A stretch of DNA of 64,000 nt from positions 1 through 64,000 of the forward strand of contig JADFDH010000001.1 in assembly GCA_018263005.1 (NCBI GenBank), written 5' to 3'. This document shows, piece after piece, positions 17,435 through 26,659 of this stretch (position 1 is the stretch's first letter; each line of letters starts with the position of its first letter). Made by a program: the position numbers and the translations under genes. The notes beneath the pieces are model-generated. The model did not search any database and was not told where the DNA came from. It saw only the letters and a program-made list of their open reading frames with translations. This stretch comes from Methanobacterium sp. Lineage in GTDB: Archaea > Methanobacteriota > Methanobacteria > Methanobacteriales > Methanobacteriaceae.

Positions 17435-18551
17435 ACAATTATTTATACAGGGAAATGAGGCCTGCGCCCGGGGAGCTATCGAGGCAGGATGCCGATTTTT
17501 CGCAGGATATCCCATAACCCCCTCAACAGAGATAGCCGAAGACATGGCCCTCTTACTACCCAGGATGGGAGGATCTTTCATACAGATGGAAGATGAAATC
17601 GCAGCATTAGGCGCGGTAATAGGGGCGGTATGGACCGGACTTAAAGGTATGACAGCCACTTCAGGCCCTGGATTTTCACTGATGCAGGAACATATTGGAT
17701 TCGCGGTTATGACCGAAACACCACTGGTAATCGTGAACATGCAGAGAGGTTCACCTTCCACAGGACAGCCTACCATGGCTTCTCAAAGTGACATGATGCA
17801 GGCCCGTTGGGGTTCCCACGGAGATTATGAGATAATTGCTCTTTCACCATCATCTGTTCAAGAATGTTTTGATTTCACCGTGGAGGCCTTTAACCTTGCA
17901 GAGAAGTATCGGGTTCCGGTGATGGTCATGAGCGATGAAATAGTAGGGCATATGAGGGAGAAAATAACCATTCCCGAAAAAGTGGATAGAACACCTCGAA
18001 AGATGCCTGAAGAAGGTCCCGAAACATTCTTACCATTTAAAGCCCCTAAGGATGGGACATCAGCCATGCCAGCATTTGGAGATGGTTATAAGATGCATAT
18101 TACAGGATTAACCCATGATGAAAGAGGATATCCTGATGCTTCCAGTCCTGAAGCTCATTCTAAACTGGTTAATCGGCTTTGTGATAAAATAAGAAACCAT
18201 ACTGAGGATATTGTTAGAATTAGGAAAGAATTCACTGAAGATGCTGAAATAGTGATTATATCTTACGGAGCACCGGCCCGATCAGTACTAACCGCTGTTA
18301 AAAAAGCACGAAATGAGGGTATTAAGGCAGGGTTCATAAAACTAGAGACAGTCTGGCCATTCCCCGAAAAATTAGTAAAGGAAGCAGCGGTCAATGCGGA
18401 TAAAATAATAATGGTAGAGATGAATCTGGGCCAAATATTATTCGAAGTTGAAAGAGTACTGAAAGATAAGGAAGTAGTTCTCTTACCAAAAATCGGAGGA
18501 GAAATACACCAACCTCAGGAAATACTGGATAAAATAGAGCAGATGAGATGA
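17415..18551 (+). CDS. korA: 2-oxoglutarate:ferredoxin oxidoreductase, alpha subunit
   Basis: KorA carries the transketolase-like pyrimidine-binding and CoA-binding domains. Landmarks are GNEACARGAIEAGCRFFAGY, ITPSTEIAEDMA, FIQMEDEIAALGAVIGA and TSGPGFSLMQE; the C-terminal domain holds the VIISYGAPARS and KLETVWPFP strands. There are two possible starts: the ATG at 17415 used here, which overlaps korD by 20 bases, or the ATG three codons later, where homologues usually begin. SPEAHSKL and a 378-residue length fit the 2-oxoglutarate branch better than the pyruvate branch. The next gene is korB. Confidence 0.92.
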   Translation: MRRMKNEQLFIQGNEACARGAIEAGCRFFAGYPITPSTEIAEDMALLLPRMGGSFIQMEDEIAALGAVIGAVWTGLKGMTATSGPGFSLMQEHIGFAVMTETPLVIVNMQRGSPSTGQPTMASQSDMMQARWGSHGDYEIIALSPSSVQECFDFTVEAFNLAEKYRVPVMVMSDEIVGHMREKITIPEKVDRTPRKMPEEGPETFLPFKAPKDGTSAMPAFGDGYKMHITGLTHDERGYPDASSPEAHSKLVNRLCDKIRNHTEDIVRIRKEFTEDAEIVIISYGAPARSVLTAVKKARNEGIKAGFIKLETVWPFPEKLVKEAAVNADKIIMVEMNLGQILFEVERVLKDKEVVLLPKIGGEIHQPQEILDKIEQMR

Positions 18552-18605
18552 TTAATTAAAATTTAAACCATAAAGTTAAAAAAAACATAAAAGGAGATTA
18601 AAATA

Positions 18606-19472
18606 ATGGTTGAAGCAGGGGAAAGTTCTTTTTTAAAATATCTAAGGAGGGATAGGCTTCCCACTATCTTCTGTGCTGGATGTGGGAATGGAATAGCCAT
18701 GAACACATTCTTCAATGGAATGGAAAAGGCGGAAATTGATTTTGATAACTTAATACTGGTATCAGGCATTGGATGCTCCAGCAGGATACCGGGATATGTG
18801 GCATGTGATTCTTTACACACCACCCACGGCAGACCCATAAGCTTTGCCACAGGTATAAAACTGGCCAACCCTGAGCATGACGTGGCGGTTTTCAGTGGAG
18901 ATGGTGATGCCGCAGCAATAGGGGGCAACCACCTAATACACGGAGCTAGAAGAAATATAGATATAACTGTGATCTGTATCAATAATAACATATACGGTAT
19001 GACCGGGGGCCAGATAAGCCCAACCTCACCCATGGGAAGTTATGGATCCACAGCTCCCTATGGAGCATTGGAAAGACCTTTCAGCCTTTCGGATCTGGTA
19101 ACTGCAGCTGGTGCTACCTATGTAGCACGATGGACTACGGCTCAGCCAGTTCAGTTATCTGTCGCTATAAAAAAGGCATTTCAAAATAAAGGATTCTCCT
19201 TCATAGAGGTGATGAGTCAATGTCCCACCTATTTCGGACGTAAAAATAAGCTAAGAAGTCCCATTGACATGTTAAATTGGATGAAAGAATCCAGCATCCT
19301 TAAAAGAAAGGCAGATAAGATGGATGAAAGCGAACTGGAAGGAAAAATCATTGTTGGGGAGTTCCAGAAAAAAGATGAGCCAGAATTCTCTGATAAATTA
19401 TGCAAATTACTGGAAGAACAATGTGTAACCGGAAAACCAAGGGCTGTTAGATCAGCCTATCAGGAGGATTGA
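18606..19472 (+). CDS. korB: 2-oxoglutarate:ferredoxin oxidoreductase, beta subunit
   Basis: KorB holds the thiamine diphosphate site: FCAGCGNGIAMNTF near the start, then VFSGDGDAAAIGGNHLIHGA and CINNNIYGMTGGQ, which together form the GDG...NN ThDP-binding motif. SGIGCSSRIPGYV is also typical. The 288 residues are normal. AGGAGATTAAAATA provides a ribosome site. The C-terminal part (CPTYFGRKNKLR) fits 2-oxoglutarate enzymes. Confidence 0.93.
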   Translation: MVEAGESSFLKYLRRDRLPTIFCAGCGNGIAMNTFFNGMEKAEIDFDNLILVSGIGCSSRIPGYVACDSLHTTHGRPISFATGIKLANPEHDVAVFSGDGDAAAIGGNHLIHGARRNIDITVICINNNIYGMTGGQISPTSPMGSYGSTAPYGALERPFSLSDLVTAAGATYVARWTTAQPVQLSVAIKKAFQNKGFSFIEVMSQCPTYFGRKNKLRSPIDMLNWMKESSILKRKADKMDESELEGKIIVGEFQKKDEPEFSDKLCKLLEEQCVTGKPRAVRSAYQED

Positions 19473-19474
19473 AT

Positions 19475-20041
19475 TTGCGTAAAGATATAAGAATCGCAGG
19501 ATTTGGTGGTCAGGGAATAATATTGGCAGGTATAGTTATTGGTAAAGCAGCTGCACTCCATGATAATTTAAACGCTGTCCAAACACAATCTTATGGCCCA
19601 GAAGCCAGAGGAGGAGCTTCTAAAACAGAAGTAGTAATCAGTGATGAGCAAATAGATTATCCCAAGGTACAGAATCCAGATGTCTTCGTAGCCTTATCAC
19701 AGGAGGGTTTAACAGCTTATTTGAATGATCTTAAAGATAACGGTATTCTAATCATCGATCCGGATATGATCAATGAAGATGAACTACTTCCCTTTGTGAA
19801 GAAACACAATATAAAATTATATAAAGCTCCGGTGACCAGAACCGCCGAGGAGAAAATTGGTTTAAAAATAGTGGCCAACATCGTGATGATTGGAGCGGTC
19901 ACCAGAATGACCGGGGTAATATCTGAAGAGGCCGCCCGAAAAGCAGTGGCACAAAGTGTACCTCCTGGTACAGAGAAGAAAAATCTGGAGGCATTTGAGG
20001 CAGGAGCTGCACTTGCCAGTGAGGAGGATGTTTTAGAATGA
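19475..20041 (+). CDS. korC: 2-oxoglutarate:ferredoxin oxidoreductase, gamma subunit
   Basis: KorC is the third catalytic-core subunit, recognisable by RIAGFGGQGIILAGIVIGKAA at the start, QSYGPEARGGASKTEVVISD and NIVMIGAVTRMTG. I choose the TTG at 19475, seven bases after AGGAGG; the earlier TTG at 19469 overlaps the korB stop and is only one base from that site. This gives 188 residues. The stop overlaps the sucC start (ATGA), so the chain is coupled. Confidence 0.92.
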   Translation: MRKDIRIAGFGGQGIILAGIVIGKAAALHDNLNAVQTQSYGPEARGGASKTEVVISDEQIDYPKVQNPDVFVALSQEGLTAYLNDLKDNGILIIDPDMINEDELLPFVKKHNIKLYKAPVTRTAEEKIGLKIVANIVMIGAVTRMTGVISEEAARKAVAQSVPPGTEKKNLEAFEAGAALASEEDVLE

Positions 20042-21144
20042 AAATATATGAATACCTTGCTAAAGATTTATTTAAAAAGAACGGAATACCCGTACCACAG
20101 GGACAACTGGCTCGAAGCGTTGAAGAAGCAGAAAAAACAGCTCAAAATATAAATAAACCTCTTGCATTGAAATCTCAGGTTTTAGTTGGGGGAAGAGGAA
20201 AATCAGGTGGCATAAAATTCGCTGATAAACCTGACGAGGTGCCTGAACTGTTTAATCAGCTCTTAAAATTAGATATAAAGGGCGAAAAAGTTGAGATGGT
20301 ACTCCTCGAGGAGAAGTTGGATGTTCAATCAGAATTCTATATCAGTGTAGTTATGGACCGATCAGCAAAAATGCCCCTTATCATGGCCAGTACAGAAGGT
20401 GGGGTGGATATAGAGCAGGTTGCCCGGGAAACTCCTGAAAAATTGGTTAAATATCATATAAATCCACTCGAAGAATTTTTCCCATATCAGGCCCGTGATA
20501 TAGCCATTAAAATGGGCGTTCCTAATCCTTTAATCTCCAAGGTAGGTTCATTCATCTGGAAATTATTCAATGTCTTCATGAAATATGACGCCACCATAGC
20601 AGAGATTAATCCGCTGGTACTTACACCCGAAGGACTTATCGCTGCCGATGCTAAACTGGAAATTGATGATGACGCCCTATACAGACAAAAAGAACTGGCC
20701 ACTCTTGAAACAGAGAAAAAAGACGAATTTGCCTATGTTAAATTGGAAGGAAATATTGCTGTTATTGGAAATGGAGCTGGTCTTACACTGAGTGGAATGG
20801 ACATGTTAAAGCTTTATGGGGGAGAACCAGCCACTTTCCTGGATATTGGTGGGGGAGCATCTCAGACCAACATAGCCCGAGCATTAAATTTAGTTATATC
20901 AAATCCTAATGTTAAAGTAGTTTTCTTAAACGTTTTAGGTGGAATAACCCGGGCTGATGACGTGGCAAATGGGGTTATAAATGTTCTTAAAGATGCAGAG
21001 CGTGAAGTGCCCCTGGTTATCAGGCTCACAGGAACCAATGAAGAAGAGGGGCAGCGAATTCTAACAGAAGCAGGTGTGGCATATGAAACTTCCATGGAAG
21101 CAGCTGCTAAAAAAGCAGTGGAAATAGCCGTATCCCTGGAATAA
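20038..21144 (+). CDS. sucC: succinyl-CoA synthetase (ADP-forming) beta subunit
   Basis: The ATP-grasp N-terminal half (YLAKDLFKKNGIPVPQG, LVGGRGKSGGIKF, EINPLVLTPEG) and the ligase-CoA half (GNGAGLTLSGMDMLKLYGG, FLDIGGGAS, RLTGTNEEEGQRIL) identify SucC. It makes succinyl-CoA from succinate, CoA and ATP, or runs in reverse. Overlap with korC by four bases makes it part of the operon, so the enzyme that activates succinate is produced with the enzyme that carboxylates it. The alpha subunit gene sucD is not in the window. The 368-residue length is normal. Confidence 0.93.
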   Translation: MKIYEYLAKDLFKKNGIPVPQGQLARSVEEAEKTAQNINKPLALKSQVLVGGRGKSGGIKFADKPDEVPELFNQLLKLDIKGEKVEMVLLEEKLDVQSEFYISVVMDRSAKMPLIMASTEGGVDIEQVARETPEKLVKYHINPLEEFFPYQARDIAIKMGVPNPLISKVGSFIWKLFNVFMKYDATIAEINPLVLTPEGLIAADAKLEIDDDALYRQKELATLETEKKDEFAYVKLEGNIAVIGNGAGLTLSGMDMLKLYGGEPATFLDIGGGASQTNIARALNLVISNPNVKVVFLNVLGGITRADDVANGVINVLKDAEREVPLVIRLTGTNEEEGQRILTEAGVAYETSMEAAAKKAVEIAVSLE

Positions 21145-21298
21145 ACAAAAAATTGGATATTTTTTTTAGTATGAAAAAATGAAACAGGTATATGTTTCAT
21201 TTTTTTAAGTTATTCCTGATTAATTTTAGTTGTTTTCGTATTTACAGTCTATATTTTATTACAGTATTTCACTGACCATTCATACTTTATTCTTGTAT

Positions 21299-22162
21299 TT
21301 ACTGACCAGTTAGTCCCTGAATATATATGAATAAACTCTGTAGATATGTCCAGATCTGGTTTATTATGCCTGTTGATTGGGATGCTGTTTGTGTGGCGTT
21401 TTGTAGGCTATTTTTGAAATCGGTGAGGCTTCCCTGGGCTTGTTGGGCGTTGGCCAATGAAGTGGCTATTTGCTGTGCTTGCTGTTCTGTGAGGTTTATG
21501 TTCATATTATTGGCTACGTTTATCACGATGGTTTGTATTTGGGTGGTGTCGGTTAAGTTTTTGTTCTGCACTTCGGTTTGCACTTTTTCGAAGAGGATGG
21601 CTATGGTATCGGCGCTTTGATTTGTCTGATTGGCTATATTGCTTTGGGTGTATATCTGCTGGGTTGCTGCTTTCTTAGCTTCATCGGGGATTGTTGTTCC
21701 TACTGCGTTTTCATATGACTTTAGAACACCTGCTAGTGCTGATTCCCCGGTTGCTGATACTGGTGAGGTTACAACCACGTATCCGTTGTTGATCCCAGTC
21801 GATTTAAGGGCGTTTTCATACATTTTAGGTGTGACCATGTATATTTTGCTGGTGTCAACCACTACTTTTATTCCGGGGGTGTAACTCAGGTCAACTAGGG
21901 CACAGGATACTATCTCACTCGGTTTGTAGGTTGTTCCACTTATGTTCTGGGATATTAGGTTCACTTCTGAGGCGGTGATAACCTTGGTGGTAGCATTGGT
22001 AATGTTTTTATCGGTTTTTGATTTAAAATAATTCATTACAGAATTTTTCCAAGCTGAATTGGCATCAGTAGCTTCTCCTAATGTTATTACAAATCCTGAA
22101 GCTGAGTAAATTGGACTTAAAGCCATAAATATGACTAAAATTCCGATTATTATTTTCTTCAT
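21299..22162 (-). CDS. secreted DUF1002-like protein
   Basis: The start is best at the ATG at 22162, six bases after an AAGGTG site; an upstream GTG and ATG overlap that site. A signal peptide (MKKIIIGILVIFMALSPIYSASG) is followed by a Gln/Thr/Asn-rich domain with LGEATDANSAWKNSVMNYF near the start, SCALVDLSYTPGIKVVVDT and a long helical C-terminus (QNATQTASQS and neighbours). This pattern resembles DUF1002, a secreted family of unknown function found mainly in Gram-positive bacteria and methanogens. The gene is monocistronic and convergent with sucC. Confidence 0.7.
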   Translation of the reverse strand: MKKIIIGILVIFMALSPIYSASGFVITLGEATDANSAWKNSVMNYFKSKTDKNITNATTKVITASEVNLISQNISGTTYKPSEIVSCALVDLSYTPGIKVVVDTSKIYMVTPKMYENALKSTGINNGYVVVTSPVSATGESALAGVLKSYENAVGTTIPDEAKKAATQQIYTQSNIANQTNQSADTIAILFEKVQTEVQNKNLTDTTQIQTIVINVANNMNINLTEQQAQQIATSLANAQQAQGSLTDFKNSLQNATQTASQSTGIINQIWTYLQSLFIYIQGLTGQ

Positions 22163-22330
22163 ATCCATCACCTTGAATATTTTTATTTATAATTCTTTAT
22201 TTTTTTATATTATCTGATTTTAAATGTATTCTTAGCGAATAAAGTATATATAATCTTCTATTATCCGTATACTTTACAGATAAGTATTATTGTAATAAGT
22301 ATGGGTGAGTAATAAAAATTAGTTGTTATC

Positions 22331-23245
22331 TCACTCCAGAAGAACCACTCGACTTTCTGAAGACTCGTTAACTATTTCTTTATGACAGAGATCAGCTATT
22401 GAAGCACTAAAATCACGAATATCTCTATTACGGGGCATATGTTCAAAATTTAGTCTTTTTCGGGAGTTTCCCACGTACATGTATGCTTTTATCTCCACGA
22501 AATCAGGGTTTGCTCTTTCAATGATCCGGGCGTATTCCTGGGGCAAAGTCATATTATAATCTTTCACGCAGGTCAATCGTATCACGGTTCTACAATCGAA
22601 GCTGGATAATAGTTCCAATGATTCATTTAAATTCTCCCATCCTTTTTTTATCTGGGGGTCGCATAGTTTTTTATATATTTCTGGCGTTGGAGCATCTAGG
22701 GAAAGATATAATTGTGTGGGTTCCACTTCTAAGTTCTTCAGGCGAGATGGGCTTATTCCATTACTTACTAGGAATGTGGTGAAGTTTCTTTTTTTAAATT
22801 CAAACAATAAATCCTTTATAAGCGGGTAGAGCATGGGTTCTCCTGCTAGGGAGATGGCTGCATTATTAGGATCTTTACATTCCTCTAATTTTTTAGGGTC
22901 TGATTGGGAGTTTCCGAAAAAACCACATAGAAGATTTCTTTGAACATCTATACAGCCATCTATAATATCTCCTGGTTCGTCATATTCTTCATTCCATTCT
23001 GATCTGGTTATGGAAGTATCTCTCCAGCAGAATAGACATTTATGGTGACAGAAAGATATGCTAGGGGACATTTGTAAACAACGATGGCTTTCTATGCCAT
23101 AAAATTTCTCTTTATAGCATACTCCTTCATTTAAGATGCTTTTTTTCGTCCAATGGCATATTTTAGCTGCAGAATGTTTATTGGGACCTACAAAACGGTA
23201 ACCTTTTTTTTCAAGGTCTTTATATTCATTTTCTGTTAGGGGCAT
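22331..23245 (-). CDS. taw1: 4-demethylwyosine synthase (Taw1), radical SAM tRNA enzyme
   Basis: Taw1 uses pyruvate and S-adenosylmethionine to build the tricyclic wyosine base at G37 of tRNA-Phe. The protein begins with KHSAAKICHWTKKSI, and the radical SAM cluster motif is at about residue 66 (CHHKCLFCWRD, CxxxCxxC). AISLAGEPMLYP, FLVSNG and LYLSLDAPTPEIYKKL follow in the order typical of the family. It has 304 residues, the archaeal form without the flavodoxin domain of eukaryotic TYW1. The first part contains extra cysteines that may bind the second cluster. Confidence 0.92.
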   Translation of the reverse strand: MPLTENEYKDLEKKGYRFVGPNKHSAAKICHWTKKSILNEGVCYKEKFYGIESHRCLQMSPSISFCHHKCLFCWRDTSITRSEWNEEYDEPGDIIDGCIDVQRNLLCGFFGNSQSDPKKLEECKDPNNAAISLAGEPMLYPLIKDLLFEFKKRNFTTFLVSNGISPSRLKNLEVEPTQLYLSLDAPTPEIYKKLCDPQIKKGWENLNESLELLSSFDCRTVIRLTCVKDYNMTLPQEYARIIERANPDFVEIKAYMYVGNSRKRLNFEHMPRNRDIRDFSASIADLCHKEIVNESSESRVVLLE

Positions 23246-23599
23246 TTATACTCCATTTAAGGTTTTTTTATTACAGGATCCTTTGTATAGTTCAATTAAT
23301 GAAGTTACTTATAAATAATTTCATCATTTTGTTAGATAATAACAAATTGTTATAAATCTCTTTTTTTATATAAAAGAAAATAAACCATTTAAAAATTAAT
23401 GTAACGGCTTTCAATCCAAGGTCTATGATAAAAATATTTTTTTTGCATATAGAAAAACCAAGTTTAACTAATTTAATTTGTATGTACTCTTTTTTGTCTG
23501 AATTTAATATGGATAATTGAGAAAATAACCGCAATATTTTTATGATCTTATCTTTAAAAAGAGATATATATTAGTGCATACTATTTTGGAGGATAATTA
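23246..23599. promoter_or_regulatory. gene-free divergent region with the tpiA promoter
   Basis: This 354-base AT-rich gap between taw1 and tpiA has no supported gene. AGATATATATTAG at 23562-23574 is a probable TATA box about 25-30 bases before the tpiA ATG, which is preceded by GGAGGATAATTA. The taw1 side shows no clear promoter element. Confidence 0.4.
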
Positions 23600-24280
23600 A
23601 TGAAGGAAATCACCAGAACCCCCATTGTAATTCTAAATTTTAAAACCTACCTGGAATCCACCGGAGAAAAATCATTGCAACTGGCTAAAATTTCTGAAGA
23701 AGTGGCCCAGGAGACAGGAGTGAACATCATTGTGGCACCCCAACACGCAGACCTGTACCGTATATCCGGCCAAGTTGAAATACCAGTACTGGCACAGCAT
23801 GTAGACGCGGTTGATGCTGGTGGACACACCGGAAGCGTGCTATTCGAATCAATTAAGGAAGCCGGAGCATATGGTTCGCTAATAAACCATTCTGAAATAC
23901 GCATGAAACTGGCGGATATTCAAAATGTGGTGGAAAAGCTCAATGAAAATCAGATGGCTAGTGTTTTATGTACCAACAACATTCAAACCAGTGCAGCAGC
24001 AGCCACCCTTAAGCCTACATTTGTAGCTATTGAACCTCCGGAGCTTATAGGATCGGGTATTCCTGTGTCTCAGGCAGAACCAGAAGTGGTAGAAGGTACT
24101 GTGGAAGTAATTCACCAGATAAATCCTGATGTAAAGGTACTTTGCGGAGCAGGAATCAGCACAGGTGAGGACATGCAGGCTGCTCTGGATTTGGGTAGTG
24201 AAGGTGTTTTACTCGCTTCGGGAATTGTGCTGGCCGATGATCCAAAAAAGGCACTCTTAGACCTGGTAAGCAAATTATAA
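23600..24280 (+). CDS. tpiA: triosephosphate isomerase
   Basis: The archaeal short TIM (226 residues) interconverts glyceraldehyde-3-phosphate and dihydroxyacetone phosphate. Catalytic residues are visible: lysine in ILNFKTYLEST, histidine in LINHSEIRM and glutamate in AIEPPELIGSG. The phosphate-binding GAGISTGEDMQAALDLGSEGVLLASG follows at the C-terminus. GGAGGATAATTA is the ribosome site. pgk lies 62 bases downstream on the same strand, so triose-phosphate metabolism is grouped. Confidence 0.95.
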   Translation: MKEITRTPIVILNFKTYLESTGEKSLQLAKISEEVAQETGVNIIVAPQHADLYRISGQVEIPVLAQHVDAVDAGGHTGSVLFESIKEAGAYGSLINHSEIRMKLADIQNVVEKLNENQMASVLCTNNIQTSAAAATLKPTFVAIEPPELIGSGIPVSQAEPEVVEGTVEVIHQINPDVKVLCGAGISTGEDMQAALDLGSEGVLLASGIVLADDPKKALLDLVSKL

Positions 24281-24342
24281 TATCTTAGTGAAACTAGTTA
24301 ATTCATAGAAAGGAATTTAATCTTAATAAGGATGTAAGCATT

Positions 24343-25569
24343 ATGTCCCTGGACTTTTACACTATCGATGATCTAAAAATAAAGGATAAGACAGTTCTGG
24401 TGAGGGTGGATGTAAATTCACCTGTTGATCCAAATAGTGGTCTTCTTCTGGATGATACTCGAATTAGGCTGCACGCTGAAACTATAGCAGAGCTATCCTT
24501 TAAAGGTGCCAAGACGGTGGTACTGGCCCACCAAAGCAGGCCTGGAAAGGATGATTTTACCACCTTAAAACAACATGCAGAAGCCCTTTCTGCCATAGTA
24601 GACCGGCCTGTTAAGTATGTTGATGATATTTTCGGAAGTAACGCCCGAGAACACATATCTAAGTTGAAAAATGGGGATATTCTTCTTTTGGAGAATGTGC
24701 GTTTTTATTCAGAGGAAATACTGAAAAGAGATCCGAATCTACAGGCAGAAACTCATATGGTCCGTAAATTATCCCCTATGGTTGATTATTATATTAACGA
24801 TGCTTTCGCAGCTGCACACCGATCTCAACCATCTCTGGTAGGTTTTGCGGTTAAATTACCATCTGCAGCTGGAAGGGTGATGGAAAGGGAGTTGAAAGCG
24901 TTATACAGTGCAGTTAATAATGTGGAAAGGCCATGTGTTTATGTTTTAGGAGGGGTGAAGGTTGATGATTCTATAACCATCACCGAAAATGTTCTTCAAA
25001 GTGGAAGTGCAGATTATGTACTTACCACAGGACTGGTGGCTAACATCTTCCTCTGGGGAGCAGGTATAAATATTAAAAAGTCCAACCAGGAATTCATTAA
25101 AAATAAAGATTACTGTGAATGTGTTAAGAAATGTAAAAGTTTATTAAAGGAATTTGTTGGACAGATAATAATTCCGAAGGATGTTGCAGTATCGGTTGCC
25201 AATGAGAGAAAGGAATTCTCTGTGAACAAAATACCAGATCAGCCTATATTTGATATTGGTACAGAAACCATTAAGGAATATGCTAAAATTATTAGAAGTG
25301 CACGAACACTTTTTGCCAACGGTCCTGCCGGTGTATTTGAACAGGAAGGTTTCAGTATAGGTACAGAAGATATTTTAAATGCCATAGCGTCTTCATCAGG
25401 ATTTTCTATTATTGGAGGGGGACATTTAGCAGCAGCTGCCAATCAAATGGGATTATCTGGAATTAGTCACATCAGCAGCGGCGGCGGGGCTTCCATTAGT
25501 CTCCTGGCTGGAGAGAAGTTACCAGCTGTGGAGGTTTTAAGACAGGCTAAGGCTATCTACAAATTATAG
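24343..25569 (+). CDS. pgk: phosphoglycerate kinase
   Basis: PGK transfers phosphate between 1,3-bisphosphoglycerate and ADP, working in gluconeogenesis in methanogens. N-terminal substrate motifs include VLVRVDVNSPVDPN, VLAHQSRPG and LLLENVRFYSEE; the C-terminal nucleotide domain includes FANGPAGVFEQEGFSIGTE and IGGGHLAAAAN. The protein has 408 residues, the usual archaeal size. It probably shares transcription with tpiA. Confidence 0.95.
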   Translation: MSLDFYTIDDLKIKDKTVLVRVDVNSPVDPNSGLLLDDTRIRLHAETIAELSFKGAKTVVLAHQSRPGKDDFTTLKQHAEALSAIVDRPVKYVDDIFGSNAREHISKLKNGDILLLENVRFYSEEILKRDPNLQAETHMVRKLSPMVDYYINDAFAAAHRSQPSLVGFAVKLPSAAGRVMERELKALYSAVNNVERPCVYVLGGVKVDDSITITENVLQSGSADYVLTTGLVANIFLWGAGINIKKSNQEFIKNKDYCECVKKCKSLLKEFVGQIIIPKDVAVSVANERKEFSVNKIPDQPIFDIGTETIKEYAKIIRSARTLFANGPAGVFEQEGFSIGTEDILNAIASSSGFSIIGGGHLAAAANQMGLSGISHISSGGGASISLLAGEKLPAVEVLRQAKAIYKL

Positions 25570-25634
25570 TTTATAATATTTTCTCATTTAGAATCCACCA
25601 AAAACTATTTAAGCCAACATTTCCAATACCTAAT

Positions 25635-25713
<79 letters not shown>

Positions 25714-25747
25714 AAGCCGAGAAAAAATACAATTTAGAAACATTTAA

Positions 25748-25824
<77 letters not shown>

Positions 25825-25830
25825 TGATCT

Positions 25831-25905
<75 letters not shown>

Positions 25906-25941
25906 TCCTACTTATTATTAGTTGAGAAGGAACTTATGTAA

Positions 25942-25960
25942 GATGAATAAAAAATTCATC
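25942..25960 (+). terminator. 7-bp stem hairpin after tRNA-Tyr
   Basis: GATGAAT, a five-A loop and ATTCATC form a perfect stem 36 bases after tRNA-Tyr. It is followed by C-rich rather than T-rich sequence, so it may be a processing or end structure. A TATA-like TTTATATATC at 25978-25987 then probably starts the transcript with tRNA-Asp, tRNA-Lys and possibly rpoH. Confidence 0.35.
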
Positions 25961-26055
25961 CCCCACGAAACACAAGATTTATATATCATGACTGTAAAAA
26001 CAAAAGTACTTATGCTGGCACAAGTATAATCAAGTTTACTCTCGTTCTAAAGAGC

Positions 26056-26128
<73 letters not shown>

Positions 26129-26132
26129 TTGT

Positions 26133-26206
<74 letters not shown>

Positions 26207-26235
26207 TTCTTGATTTTTAAACTGGAGGATGGATT

Positions 26236-26466
26236 GTGAAAAAGGATATTTTAAAACACAAATTAGTTCCAGAACACGCTATTTTGTCAAAGACAGAAGC
26301 TAATAAAGTAATAAAACAATTAAACATTCATCAAGAGCAACTTCCCAAGATAAAGGTTGATGACCCGGTAGTAAAAGAAATTGATGCAAAATCGGGTGAT
26401 ATTTTAAAAATTACCAGGAGAAGTCATACTGCTGGAAAGTTCATTACTTATCGTCTGGTTCTTTAG
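26236..26466 (+). CDS. rpoH: RNA polymerase subunit H (Rpo5)
   Basis: Rpo5 is the archaeal counterpart of the C-terminal part of eukaryotic Rpb5, a small subunit at the DNA entry side. The sequence DILKHKLVPEHAILSKTEAN and the final AGKFITYRLVL are family hallmarks; 76 residues is normal. The GTG start is preceded by GGAGGATG. It opens the RNA polymerase gene group, in the order conserved in methanogens. Confidence 0.95.
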   Translation: MKKDILKHKLVPEHAILSKTEANKVIKQLNIHQEQLPKIKVDDPVVKEIDAKSGDILKITRRSHTAGKFITYRLVL

Positions 26467-26659
26467 GATTCTGAAAATTAAAATTTATTAGTTTAATTGT
26501 ATGGATTTGTTCCAATAGAATTGATTTATACTGATTAAAAGTCATAATATATAATAATAAATGGATATGAATTATTAAAAATACAAGATTAATTATTAAT
26601 ATTTTTAGATTATTTATACAAAAACAGAAAAGCTATGATTTATTTTTTGGAGGAGTTTA

